From positions 20,516-84,515 of the forward strand of contig NZ_LT797685.1 of NCBI RefSeq assembly GCF_900009135.1: a DNA stretch of 64,000 nucleotides, given 5' to 3'. This document shows, piece by piece, positions 55,564 to 64,000 of the stretch; within the stretch, counting starts at the first letter, position 1, and each line of letters starts with the position of its first letter. The notes beneath the pieces are model-generated. The model saw only the letters and a list, made by a program, of their open reading frames with translations, was not told the origin of the DNA and searched no databases. The stretch is from Planktothrix sp. PCC 11201 (GTDB lineage: Bacteria > Cyanobacteriota > Cyanobacteriia > Cyanobacteriales > Microcoleaceae). Position numbers and translations under genes: made by a program.

Positions 55564-57438
55564 ATGAAATCTGTATCCCTTGTTGATCAACCGGTTATTC
55601 TTGAGAAACCCGCGATGTGGTCTCATCTTTTTCTCTGGATGATCATGTTAATTACCACTTCAGGTGTGGTTTGGGCTTATTTTTCTCAGATTGAACAAAC
55701 GGTTCCCGCCGTAGGTGAACTCGAATATAAAGAAGGTGCTAGGGAAATACAAGCCCCAACCACCGGAGCCGTAGTGAGATTGCACGTTGAAAATGGAGAT
55801 CGGGTTCAGAAAAACCAACCGCTTTTAACCTTTAGTCCGACAAACCCCAGTGCGGATATTAAATCTTTAGCTAAATTGCAAGGGACTCTTAATCAAGAAA
55901 ACGAATTCTATAAGAATATTATTCAGGGAAATGGTCGAGGAACTTTACCCCCTGAATGGGAAACCATGGTTAAAGATCGAGATACCCGAATCCAAGAAAA
56001 TCAAGTTTTGAATTCTTTGATTAATGAACTTTATAATAATCAAGGTCGAACAGTTAATTATAGTTCCGCTCAGGGGGGTTTAGTGACTAATTACCGAGCG
56101 GAATATCAATCCCGGGTGTCTGCGGTGGAAGGACGAATTATTGAATTTAACAAACAACTTGAACAGACAGAAAATTTGATTCGAGCAACGAGAGAACAGG
56201 TTCAATACGCAACCAATCAAATTCGCTATTCCGAAGAACAATTAAATTCAGCCCGGGATCAACTTAATAAGTCTCAAGAGGGTTTAGATCTAAACCAATC
56301 TATTTTGGGTCAAATTGCGCCTTTAGTGGATGAAGGAGCCATGTCTGACCTCAATAAAAAACGTCAGGAACAGGAGGTTTTGAAAAGTCAAAATGAATTT
56401 TTACGACAACAGGATCAAATCACCACCCGTCAAAGTGAAATTAATGCTCGTAAAGGTGATGTGGAAAAACAACAAGCTGAAATTAAACGATTAGAAGATG
56501 AAAAACAAAAAGTTCTAGCCTCTATTGAACGAACTCAACAAGAATTACAAAATACGAAAGATGCTTGGGCAAAAGACCTGTATCTTCGCATTGAGGAAAA
56601 CAAAAAACAGATTGCTAGTATTGACTCTCAACTGAGTCGATATAAACTGGAAAACGAAAAACGATTAGGCGATGTTAATGCTCAACTGGAAAAGGTTGAA
56701 GAACAGCGTGATACTCAAGTTTTACGTTCACCGGTGGCGGGAGTAATTTATGATTTAAAACCCTCAACCAAACAGAATTCTGAAGTCGATATGACCAAGG
56801 ATGACATTTGCAATTATGTGAATCAGCAAGTGTTAAAATCAGGTGATCCAAAAATGAAGCGTTGTAATGAGGCTTATTATGAAGCCCAACAAACGGAAAA
56901 ATTGATGCAAATTTTAGCCGATGATAAGGGACTTGGGGGGACAATTTTTATTAAAAATACGGATTTGGCTTTAGTTTTAAATGCCTTACGGGTCAAACGT
57001 AAATTCTTACAGCCCTATGATGGAAAAACCGTGGCTGGAGAAGTGATTGAATGTAAAGCAGAAAAAGATTGTATTTGTCCAGATTCTCCAGAAGCTCGAT
57101 CAGAAATTGGGATTACTGATGCAGATTGTATTCCCGTGGAAGTTACCATTGATGCTTTTCCCAATGATCAGTTTGGGATGGTTTCTGGACAGTTAAAATG
57201 GTTGAGTCAAGACGCGATTAAACCTGACCCAGAAAAAGGCCGTCAGTATTTTTCGTTTAAAGGAAAAGTGAAATTGGATAAACAAAGCTTTGTCTTAGAT
57301 GAGGATAAGAATATTAAGATTGGTTTGCAGTCGGGGATGTCCGTAAATACTAAGATTAATGTCGGTAAACGCTCGGTGTTAGACATCTTCTTAAACCGCT
57401 TTACTGGTCGGATCAACAGTATTACAAACTTGAAGTAA
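55564..57438 (+). CDS. HlyD-family membrane fusion protein, cysteine-rich
   Basis: Periplasmic adaptor linking the ABC exporter to the outer membrane. One N-terminal membrane helix (about 22-42), a biotinyl-lipoyl part (IQAPTTGAVVRLHVENGDRVQKNQPL), a long coiled coil (about 190-385), and a second lipoyl half and beta-barrel (LRSPVAGVIYDL). 624 residues, longer than typical HlyD (~480). Extra length lies in two cysteine-containing insertions, ICNYVNQQ...KRCNEAYY and ECKAEKDCICPDS...DADCIPVEV, which could form disulfides in the periplasm. Confidence 0.9.
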   Translation: MKSVSLVDQPVILEKPAMWSHLFLWMIMLITTSGVVWAYFSQIEQTVPAVGELEYKEGAREIQAPTTGAVVRLHVENGDRVQKNQPLLTFSPTNPSADIKSLAKLQGTLNQENEFYKNIIQGNGRGTLPPEWETMVKDRDTRIQENQVLNSLINELYNNQGRTVNYSSAQGGLVTNYRAEYQSRVSAVEGRIIEFNKQLEQTENLIRATREQVQYATNQIRYSEEQLNSARDQLNKSQEGLDLNQSILGQIAPLVDEGAMSDLNKKRQEQEVLKSQNEFLRQQDQITTRQSEINARKGDVEKQQAEIKRLEDEKQKVLASIERTQQELQNTKDAWAKDLYLRIEENKKQIASIDSQLSRYKLENEKRLGDVNAQLEKVEEQRDTQVLRSPVAGVIYDLKPSTKQNSEVDMTKDDICNYVNQQVLKSGDPKMKRCNEAYYEAQQTEKLMQILADDKGLGGTIFIKNTDLALVLNALRVKRKFLQPYDGKTVAGEVIECKAEKDCICPDSPEARSEIGITDADCIPVEVTIDAFPNDQFGMVSGQLKWLSQDAIKPDPEKGRQYFSFKGKVKLDKQSFVLDEDKNIKIGLQSGMSVNTKINVGKRSVLDIFLNRFTGRINSITNLK

Positions 57439-57449
57439 TTTTAATCAGT

Positions 57450-57477
57450 GTAGAGACGCGCCATGGCGCGTCTCTAC
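57450..57477. repeat. Palindromic repeat, copy 3
   Basis: Perfect 28-base palindrome centred on CCATGG, 11 bases after the stop of the HlyD gene. Possible terminator of the secretion operon. Confidence 0.8.
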
Positions 57478-57510
57478 TAGTTATCAGTAAGAGTTAAGAA
57501 TTGATAGTTA

Positions 57511-59283
57511 ATGGCTCAAAAATCTTCCTCTTTTGTCGCTTTTCCTGCTGTTATTTTATGGCTAATGTATTTAATCCCGATCTTGGGGGTAACGGGATTT
57601 ATTATTTGTTTTGGGGTGAATGTTCCTTTTTATGATCAGTGGGTTGTACCTGCTTTATTTGAAAAAACAGCCACGGGAATATTACAATTTCAAGACTTAT
57701 TTGAACTCCATAATAATCATCGTATTCTATTTCCTCGCTTAATTTTTATTGGTTTAGGATTTATTTCAAGTTGGAATATTAAATTAGAGCTTTTTTTGAG
57801 TTTAGGATTGGCAATACTAACCTTTATATTGTTGTATAAAATTTCTGTTAGTAGTTCAAAAAATCAAAACTATTTCTTTCATTTTAACAATTTATTAACA
57901 GCTTTAATATTTTTCTCTTTAGCTCAATCGGAAAACTGGCTTTGGGGATTTCAAATTGCTTTATTTTTAATCAATTTTTGCGTAATTTTAAGTTGTTTTA
58001 TTTTAAATAATAATAAAATTCAGCCTAAAACAAAGCTATTACTGGCTGCGATTTCCTGTTTAATTGCTACTTTTTCATCATCCCAGGGTTTAATGAGTTG
58101 GTTGGCTTTAATACCTGGGGTTATAGTGATTTCAGCATCAGGTCATCAAAGAAAAAAATACCTAATTTTTTGGATAACTTTATTTGCAATTTCCAGTTTA
58201 ATTTACTCCATCGGATACACTCAAGAACCCAAAACGATCAATCTTTCTCTCCTAGAAAAGTTATTGGCTCTGATTCAATTCTTTTTTAATGTGATTGCTG
58301 CACCCCTAACAAATTCTCAAAATTTCAGTATGTGGATTGGAATAATTATCATCTTAAATTTTATTTTTTTAGGAAGTTACTGTTTAATTAATCTAAAAAA
58401 TAAAAAATATTTAATAAAATTATGCTCTCCTTGGTTTTCGATTGGAATATTTTCTATCCTATGCTCAATTTTAATAACATTAGGTCGTTATAATTATGGA
58501 GCAAACTATGCAATTTATACTTCTCGATATACCACCCATTCTTTACTATTAATTATTGCTGTTATTCAACTTTGGTTTATAATTATTTCAGAGGATAATT
58601 TTTTCAAGCGAAATTATTACCCGAAACTCATTTATAGTTTTGTTGGGGGAATTTTAGTTTGTTTAATTGGGGTAAAATCAGAAATAGCGATCGCTCAAGC
58701 TCAAACGGATGTCATTAATAAACAACGGGGAGAAACCTGCTTAGAACTCATTAACTATTTAGAAGACTCAAAATTCTTTAAAACCCATCCTGAACGCTGC
58801 TTATTAAGATTAAGTAAAACCACTTGGTGGATTCAAGATGGAGTGAAACAACTCCAGAGCGTTAACCTTAGAAATTGGGCAAATCATATCACATTTAAAA
58901 CAGAATCAGAACAACTTTATGGTTATATTGATTTTCCATTATCCAGTGATCAACCTTTAAAACTCAAGCCCCAAGATTCCGTCACCTTCAAAGGATGGGC
59001 TATTTTTCCTCAGCAACAAAATCAACCCCAACTCGTCTTTTTCTCCAGGGGAAACCAACGCTCTTTTTTTGCCCAAGCTAATATTGGTTTGAATAGTCCC
59101 GATATTGCTCAAGTCTTGGATTCTACCCTCTATAATTATGCGCGATGGGAAGTTACAATTCCTACTGTACAATTGCATAATGGTTTGGGAAACACAACGG
59201 TTAAAGCTTGGGTCTATAATCCTAACGGGAATGAATTTATCCCGTTGAAGGGAGAAGTTAAGATAATTTTTGAGAAAGACTAA
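57511..59283 (+). CDS. Large polytopic membrane protein of unknown function
   Basis: 590 residues: about ten membrane helices in the first ~400 residues, with a conserved-looking loop VPFYDQWVVPALFEKTATG and LFELHNNHRILFPRLIF after TM1, then a ~190-residue hydrophilic C-terminal domain (ECTC-type cysteines CLELINYL and RCLLRL, beta-rich end). The pattern resembles GT-C glycosyltransferases or polymerases, with short acidic or His residues in the first loop, but no DxD is certain. It lies between the exporter and the rhamnose genes, suggesting a surface-glycan role. Confidence 0.6.
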   Translation: MAQKSSSFVAFPAVILWLMYLIPILGVTGFIICFGVNVPFYDQWVVPALFEKTATGILQFQDLFELHNNHRILFPRLIFIGLGFISSWNIKLELFLSLGLAILTFILLYKISVSSSKNQNYFFHFNNLLTALIFFSLAQSENWLWGFQIALFLINFCVILSCFILNNNKIQPKTKLLLAAISCLIATFSSSQGLMSWLALIPGVIVISASGHQRKKYLIFWITLFAISSLIYSIGYTQEPKTINLSLLEKLLALIQFFFNVIAAPLTNSQNFSMWIGIIIILNFIFLGSYCLINLKNKKYLIKLCSPWFSIGIFSILCSILITLGRYNYGANYAIYTSRYTTHSLLLIIAVIQLWFIIISEDNFFKRNYYPKLIYSFVGGILVCLIGVKSEIAIAQAQTDVINKQRGETCLELINYLEDSKFFKTHPERCLLRLSKTTWWIQDGVKQLQSVNLRNWANHITFKTESEQLYGYIDFPLSSDQPLKLKPQDSVTFKGWAIFPQQQNQPQLVFFSRGNQRSFFAQANIGLNSPDIAQVLDSTLYNYARWEVTIPTVQLHNGLGNTTVKAWVYNPNGNEFIPLKGEVKIIFEKD

Positions 59284-59371
59284 CCCTTTCTCGATTGACC
59301 CTTAATTTAGTTTTCATCCAGAAGCAACAATTTGGTACAATGTTTAGTCGCTGACACCGTTTAACCTAAAT

Positions 59372-59920
59372 ATGAATATTATTCCAACTTCCATTCCCGA
59401 TGTTTTCATCATTGAACCCAAGGTTTTTGGGGATGAGCGAGGCTTTTTCTTTGAGAGCTTTAACCAGAAAATATTTACTGAAAAAACGGGAATTACCTTA
59501 GAGTTTGTACAAGATAATCATTCCCGTTCTGTGAAAGGAGTTTTGCGTGGTTTACATTATCAAATGCAACATACCCAGGGTAAATTGTTGCGGGTTATTG
59601 CAGGAGAAATTTTTGATGTGGCGGTGGATATGCGAAAAAGTTCTCCGCATTTTGGAGAGTGGGTCGGTTGCATTCTCAGTGCAGAAAATAAGCGACAATT
59701 TTGGATTCCCCCGGGATTTGCCCATGGCTTTGTCGTGATTTCAGATATTGCTGAAGTGTTATATAAAACCACCGATTATTATGCCCCGGAATATGAGCGT
59801 TCTTTGCTCTGGAATGATCCCGATTTAGGAATTGATTGGCCATTAGAAGGGATTACACCGATTTTGTCAGCCAAAGATCAAGCAGGTCAACCTTTAAAAA
59901 CGGCGGAATTTTTCTCATGA
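59372..59920 (+). CDS. rfbC: dTDP-4-dehydrorhamnose 3,5-epimerase
   Basis: Second-to-last step of dTDP-L-rhamnose synthesis. 182 residues: FGDERGFFFESFNQKIF, the catalytic His in FVQDNHSRSVKGVLRGLHYQ, and PPGFAHGFVV. The stop overlaps the rfbD start (ATGA). Confidence 0.97.
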   Translation: MNIIPTSIPDVFIIEPKVFGDERGFFFESFNQKIFTEKTGITLEFVQDNHSRSVKGVLRGLHYQMQHTQGKLLRVIAGEIFDVAVDMRKSSPHFGEWVGCILSAENKRQFWIPPGFAHGFVVISDIAEVLYKTTDYYAPEYERSLLWNDPDLGIDWPLEGITPILSAKDQAGQPLKTAEFFS

Positions 59921-60792
59921 AACCCATTTTACTGATCGGAAAAGATGGTCAACTCGGTCAAGAATTGCAACCTTTCCTCGCTTCTAGGGGTTCATTAGTC
60001 AGTGTCGGACGAGATACCTTAGATTTATCCCAAACCCAAGAAATTGAACGGCTCATTCAGGAAATTCAGCCAGAATGGGTGATTAATGCCGCTGCTTATA
60101 CCGCAGTAGATAAGGCGGAAAGTGAACCGGAATTAGCCCTAAAAATTAATGGCATTGCACCCGGTATTTTAGCTAAAACCTGTCAGCAATTAGACGCAAC
60201 ATTGATTCACATTTCCACGGATTATGTCTTCGATGGAACCCAAAGTCATCCTTATCTTGAAACCGATCCGACTCACCCTTTAGGTGTTTATGGAGAATCA
60301 AAATTAGCTGGAGAAATGGCAATTCAAGCCACCCAAGCTAAATTTGTAATTCTCCGAACCGCCTGGGTTTATGGTGTAGGTGGAACCGGAAATTTTGTGA
60401 AAACCATGTTACGGTTGGGCAAAGACCGGGAGGAAATTCGAGTGGTCAGTGATCAAGTGGGAAGTCCGACTTGGACGGGAGACTTAGCCCAATCTATTGT
60501 GCAATTAATGCCCCTTTTGAATGATCAAACCTACGGAATTTATCACTGTACAAATAGTGGTGTGACCAGTTGGTATGATTTTGCTATCGCCATTTTTGAA
60601 GAAGCCAAACTATTAGGTTTTCCCCTAAAAATTGAGCGCGTTATTCCTATTACCACCCCCGAATATCCAACGCCGGCTCGTCGCCCCGCCTATTCAGTTT
60701 TAAGTGGAAAAAAATTAGCAAATCTGCTGGGAAATCACCCCCCTCAATGGAGGCAAGGACTGCGAAAAATGTTACAGGAATTAACGATGTAG
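59917..60792 (+). CDS. rfbD: dTDP-4-dehydrorhamnose reductase
   Basis: Last step of dTDP-L-rhamnose synthesis. 291 residues from ATG 59917: LLIGKDGQLGQELQPFL (NAD(P)H loop), NAAAYTAVDKAE, ISTDYVFDG, YGESKLAGE with the catalytic Tyr and Lys, and LRTAWVYG. The ATG overlaps the rfbC stop by four bases. The frame opens at 59836 but the earlier part is a shadow of rfbC. The TAG stop (60790-60792) lies inside a palindromic repeat. Confidence 0.96.
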   Translation: MKPILLIGKDGQLGQELQPFLASRGSLVSVGRDTLDLSQTQEIERLIQEIQPEWVINAAAYTAVDKAESEPELALKINGIAPGILAKTCQQLDATLIHISTDYVFDGTQSHPYLETDPTHPLGVYGESKLAGEMAIQATQAKFVILRTAWVYGVGGTGNFVKTMLRLGKDREEIRVVSDQVGSPTWTGDLAQSIVQLMPLLNDQTYGIYHCTNSGVTSWYDFAIAIFEEAKLLGFPLKIERVIPITTPEYPTPARRPAYSVLSGKKLANLLGNHPPQWRQGLRKMLQELTM

Positions 60793-60817
60793 AGACGTTC
60801 CATGGAACGTCTCTACA
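60788..60817. repeat. Palindromic repeat, copy 4
   Basis: Perfect 30-base palindrome centred on CCATGG. Its first bases TGTAG contribute the rfbD stop codon. Confidence 0.82.
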
Positions 60818-60874
60818 GGATGTTTTCAGAAATTCTAAACTGATGAATTGTCTATTAACCCCTAACAATTAATT

Positions 60875-61948
60875 ATGAAAGCACTAATTCTTTCCGGTGG
60901 AAAAGGAACAAGGTTACGTCCTTTGACCTATACCGGTGCAAAACAACTCGTTCCCGTCGCTAATAAACCGATTTTATGGTATGGAATTGAAGGAATTGTG
61001 GCGGCTGGAATTACAGAAATTGGGATTATTATTAGTCCAGAAACCGGAGAAGAAGTTAAAAATTTAACGGGGAATGGCGATCGCTTTGGGGCAAAAATCA
61101 CCTATATTTTACAAGAACAACCCGCCGGACTCGCCCATGCAGTAAAAGTGGCTCAACCCTTTTTAGGAGATTCTCCGTTTATTATGTATTTGGGTGATAA
61201 CTTAATTGAAAGTCAACTGAGTCAATTTTTTGAACGATTTAAACAGCAAAAATTAGATGCTTTAATTCTACTCAGAACCGTGAGTAATCCCAGTGCTTTT
61301 GGGGTCGCTGTTGTTGATGATCAAGGACGGGTTTTAAAATTAATTGAAAAGCCTAAAGTTCCCCCCTCAAATTTAGCTTTAGTTGGGGTTTATTTTTTTG
61401 ATAAAACCATTCATCAGGCGATCGCTAAAATCAAACCTTCCGCTAGAGGAGAACTCGAAATTACCGATGCTATTCAACAACTGATTGATGATCGCAAAAG
61501 TGTTGAAGCTTGTACCTTAGAAGGCTGGTGGTTAGATACAGGAAAAAAAGATGATTTACTCAGTGCCAATCAAATTATTTTAGATTCCTGTATTACCTAC
61601 GATGTTGCAGTGGAAATAGACGAAAAGAGTCAAATCCTGGGACGGGTTAAAATTGGTAAAGGTACAAAATTAATCAACTGTAGTGTGCGGGGGCCAGTGA
61701 TTATTGGGGAAAATTGCCATTTAGAAAACTGCTTTATTGGGCCTTATAGTAGTATTGATAATCAAGTCACTTTAATTGATGCTGAAATCGAGCATAGTGT
61801 ACTCTTGAGTGAAGCTAAAATTATTGGGATTAATCAACGTATTGTAGATACGGTAATTGGTCGTCGAGCTAGTTTAAGTACCGCCCCTCAACGACCTAAA
61901 GCCCTACGGTTTATGATTGGAGATGATAGTCAAATTGAATTAGCGTGA
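60875..61948 (+). CDS. rfbA: Glucose-1-phosphate thymidylyltransferase, long (StrD) form
   Basis: Makes dTDP-glucose. 357 residues: ALILSGGKGTRLRPLTYTGAKQLVPVANKP (nucleotide loop), IMYLGDNL (metal), LEGWWLDTGKKDDLL, then a left-handed beta-helix C-terminus (about 245-335, ILGRVKIGKGTKLINCSVRGPVIIG). The long form is common in cyanobacteria. Its TGA overlaps the GTG of the next gene. rfbB (4,6-dehydratase) is not in the window. Confidence 0.95.
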   Translation: MKALILSGGKGTRLRPLTYTGAKQLVPVANKPILWYGIEGIVAAGITEIGIIISPETGEEVKNLTGNGDRFGAKITYILQEQPAGLAHAVKVAQPFLGDSPFIMYLGDNLIESQLSQFFERFKQQKLDALILLRTVSNPSAFGVAVVDDQGRVLKLIEKPKVPPSNLALVGVYFFDKTIHQAIAKIKPSARGELEITDAIQQLIDDRKSVEACTLEGWWLDTGKKDDLLSANQIILDSCITYDVAVEIDEKSQILGRVKIGKGTKLINCSVRGPVIIGENCHLENCFIGPYSSIDNQVTLIDAEIEHSVLLSEAKIIGINQRIVDTVIGRRASLSTAPQRPKALRFMIGDDSQIELA

Positions 61949-62817
61949 TTTACTGGATAACGGTTAATTATTACTCCACCGAATTGATTCAAAGGTTAAT
62001 CGATTCCATTGTAGAGACGTGCCACGGCGCGTCTCCACAGGGGATAAATTATCAAATAATTATCATTAATAATTCTCCCGATGATCTCTCTATTCATCGG
62101 TTAAAATCTCCGTCTATTTCAGTATTTGACGCACCCGAAAATATTGGATTTGGTCGAGCTTGTAATATAGGCTTAACTTGGGTTTATCAACAAGATTCTC
62201 AAGCTATTGTGTGGTTAATTAATCCTGATGCTTATTTATCTGAAAATTACCTATCTCCAGCAATTAATTTCTTTAAATCTTACCCAGAATTATCTATTTT
62301 AGGAACAGTTATTTATAATAATAAAGGAGAATTAGAGTTTACAGAAGGGCAATTTCACCGAAAAACAGGGATAATTAGGATCGGTAATCAATTATCAGAA
62401 ATCTTGCAAAATCAACCTTATCAGTTAACAGAATGGGTATCGGGATGCAGTCTATTAATTAATTTGAAAAAATTTAGAGAATGTCCTCAATTTGATCCAA
62501 ACTATTTTCTCTATTATGAAGATTTTGATTTCTGTTTAAGATATCTAAATCAAGGATATCAAATTGGGATTACTTCACAAATGCAAGTATTTCATGAAAC
62601 TTCATCCATTACCCAGAGAAACCCTAACCTTAAACTTCAATACAGTATTTACAGTTACCTCCTCAGTCTTCATAAACATACCTCTAAAGCTGTTTCGCTC
62701 TACTGGTTATTTAGAATTAGTTTTATCGGTTTAATTACAATCTTAATTACTCCTCAAAAATCTTGGTATAAACTCAAAGGAGTTGTAAACTTTATTGTTA
62801 AAATATATCAGAAATAA
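61945..62817 (+). CDS. GT2 glycosyltransferase carrying an in-frame palindromic insert
   Basis: 290 residues, family 2 (rhamnosyltransferase-like): WITVNYYSTELIQRLIDSI, IIIINNSPDDLSIHRL, PENIGFGRACNIGL, LINPDAY (DxD region), SGCSLLINLKKF and DPNYFLYYEDFDFCLR. The start is GTG, overlapping the rfbA stop as GTGA. Residues VETCHGASPQ (about 23-32) are encoded by a 30-base palindromic repeat that does not occur in other GT2 N-termini at this position, so it appears to be an insertion that keeps the frame. Confidence 0.9.
   Translation: MIYWITVNYYSTELIQRLIDSIVETCHGASPQGINYQIIIINNSPDDLSIHRLKSPSISVFDAPENIGFGRACNIGLTWVYQQDSQAIVWLINPDAYLSENYLSPAINFFKSYPELSILGTVIYNNKGELEFTEGQFHRKTGIIRIGNQLSEILQNQPYQLTEWVSGCSLLINLKKFRECPQFDPNYFLYYEDFDFCLRYLNQGYQIGITSQMQVFHETSSITQRNPNLKLQYSIYSYLLSLHKHTSKAVSLYWLFRISFIGLITILITPQKSWYKLKGVVNFIVKIYQK
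62010..62039. repeat. Palindromic repeat, copy 5, inside a coding region
   Basis: TGTAGAGACGTGCC and GCGCGTCTCCACA arms, core identical to copy 2 at 7714. Thirty bases, so it inserts ten codons without shifting the frame. Confidence 0.85.
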
Positions 62818-62858
62818 GCTATTATAGATTTAGTAATATTTTCAATTATAGATTTTTT

Positions 62859-63932
62859 ATGAGTAAATCACTCTTGATTAATTTATCCTTTTTAATTCCT
62901 AAACCTACGGGAATATCTATTTATGCCAGTCATATTTTACCCGCTTTAAAACCTTTGGAACCCACCTTATTAACTGCTAAAAAAAACCTCGATTATTCCT
63001 GTTATTCTGTTCCTAATAATATGACCCCCGACCAAGGAACAAAGGGACATATTAGGCGGTTGCTTTGGACACAATTTAAACTCCCTAAAATTTATCAGGA
63101 ATTAAAGGGAAATTTGATATTTTCTCCCCTTCCAGAAGCTCCTTTATATTCAGGATGTCGGTCGATTGTCATGGCCCATGATTTAATTCCGTTACGGTTT
63201 CCGAGGCGAGGTTCTCGGTTAACTGCTTATTTTAAATATTATATTCCCCTAGTATTATCCCAAGCTGAACATATTGTCTGTAATTCTATCTCAACGGCGC
63301 AAGATTTAGTTCAATTTTTTAACATTCCAGAACATAAAATCACACCCATTCCCCTCGCCTACAACCCGCAGAGATTTCAATTTTTAGATTTGCCAACTCG
63401 CAATTATTTCCTATATATTGGTCGTCATGATGCGTATAAAAATCTATCTCGATTAATTAGGGCTTTTTCTAACTTTAAAAATTTATCCGAATACGAATTA
63501 TGGTTCGCCGGCCCAACGGATGAAACCTATACCCCTGAACTTAAAAGGCAAGTTCAAGAGTTAGAATTAACTCAACAAATCAAGTTTTTAAATTATGTTC
63601 CGACCGATGAATTAACTACAATAATTAATCGAGCCATTGCTGTCGTTTTTCCCAGTCTTTGGGAGGGGTTTGGTTTCCCTGTTTTAGAAGCGATGGCTTG
63701 CGGAACTCCTGTAATTACCTCTAACCTATCTTCCTTACCTGAAGTGGGGGGAAAGGCGGCATTATATGTTAATCCTTATCAAGTAGAAGAAATTACAGAA
63801 GCCATGGAAACCCTAGCTAATAATACAGAAATGCGATCGCATTTAAGAGAATTAGGATTAGCACAAGTTCAACAATTTAGTTGGGAAAAAACCGGACAAG
63901 AAACAGCAAAAATTATCCAAAACTACTTATAG
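62859..63932 (+). CDS. GT4-family glycosyltransferase
   Basis: 357 residues, GT-B fold: [15 protein letters not shown] near the N-terminus, [47 protein letters not shown], and the family signature [35 protein letters not shown] with the phosphate-binding Glu. Follows the GT2 gene by 42 bases and is probably its operon partner. After its stop, TATAGCAGTCGCC begins a sequence that runs out of the window. Confidence 0.95.
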   Translation: MSKSLLINLSFLIPKPTGISIYASHILPALKPLEPTLLTAKKNLDYSCYSVPNNMTPDQGTKGHIRRLLWTQFKLPKIYQELKGNLIFSPLPEAPLYSGCRSIVMAHDLIPLRFPRRGSRLTAYFKYYIPLVLSQAEHIVCNSISTAQDLVQFFNIPEHKITPIPLAYNPQRFQFLDLPTRNYFLYIGRHDAYKNLSRLIRAFSNFKNLSEYELWFAGPTDETYTPELKRQVQELELTQQIKFLNYVPTDELTTIINRAIAVVFPSLWEGFGFPVLEAMACGTPVITSNLSSLPEVGGKAALYVNPYQVEEITEAMETLANNTEMRSHLRELGLAQVQQFSWEKTGQETAKIIQNYL

Positions 63933-64000
63933 CAGTCGCCACATCTATTAGGACATTCTTGAAAGCTAAAAGCTGCTCACAGTAAGTATTTACCTATAGC

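Noticed and set aside
63932..64000. Possible left end of another element (TATAGCAGTCGCC)
   Set aside because: Only 68 bases are visible, with no second end to compare.
1..64000. tRNA or rRNA genes
   Set aside because: I looked through the intergenic regions by eye for T-loop and acceptor-stem patterns and saw none; a dedicated search could still find one.

Overview
The window comes from a low-GC filamentous cyanobacterium, probably of the Planktothrix/Oscillatoriales type. The evidence is repeated HIP1 octamers (GCGATCGC), NdhD1 of the photosynthetic NDH-1 complex, an Slr1923/BciB-type divinyl reductase, the AgrE/ArgZ arginine dihydrolase, a glutamine-riboswitch-like RNA, and abundant short tandem and palindromic repeats. 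Nearly everything is chromosomal housekeeping, interrupted by three transposase loci and several kinds of small repeat.

Layout. 1-8.2 kb: the end of a phosphofructokinase gene, a DciA-like (DUF721) protein, a membrane-anchored SPOR-like protein, a solute-binding lipoprotein paired with a chemoreceptor, typA, and a small membrane peptide behind a glutamine-riboswitch-like leader. 8.3-14 kb: the divinyl reductase, arginine dihydrolase/AgrE, an unknown membrane-associated protein, and an IS200-like transposase beside four hairpins. 14.4-24.2 kb: a large sensor kinase with degenerate receivers, three alpha/beta hydrolases in tandem, and a Uma2 gene split by an IS630 element. 24.5-36.9 kb: gltD, a CYTH phosphatase, a two-gene locus resembling aromatic carotenoid (synechoxanthin-type) synthesis, a Cache-HK-REC-PP2C sensor, ubiX, and an MscS channel paired with a solute-binding lipoprotein. 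37-45.9 kb: ndhD1, DUF1269, SDR, RbgA/YlqF, UspA, pgk and an IS701-type element. 45.9-64 kb: a surface-glycan and export region containing glycosyltransferases, a methyltransferase-glycosyltransferase fusion, a type I secretion set (peptidyl-prolyl isomerase, cNMP/C39-like ABC exporter, HlyD), a large unknown membrane protein, the dTDP-rhamnose genes rfbC-rfbD-rfbA, and two more glycosyltransferases.

How the genes work together. The last 18 kb looks like a cell-surface unit: dTDP-rhamnose synthesis and several glycosyltransferases stand beside a type I exporter whose peptidase-like domain has lost all its catalytic residues, so it probably exports a large protein without cutting a leader. Two solute-binding lipoproteins have no permease nearby but each sits directly upstream of another membrane protein (a chemoreceptor and an MscS channel), which suggests sensing or gating roles rather than transport. 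Nitrogen status appears three times: gltD, AgrE/ArgZ, and the glutamine-riboswitch-like leader.

Most notable: (1) a glutamine-riboswitch-like RNA in front of a 68-residue hydrophobic peptide unlike the known GifA/GifB targets; (2) the FAD/Rieske plus Rieske-oxygenase pair, flanked by inverted copies of a branched palindromic element; (3) a family of 22-30 nt palindromes, one of which lies in frame inside a glycosyltransferase and another of which contains the rfbD stop codon.
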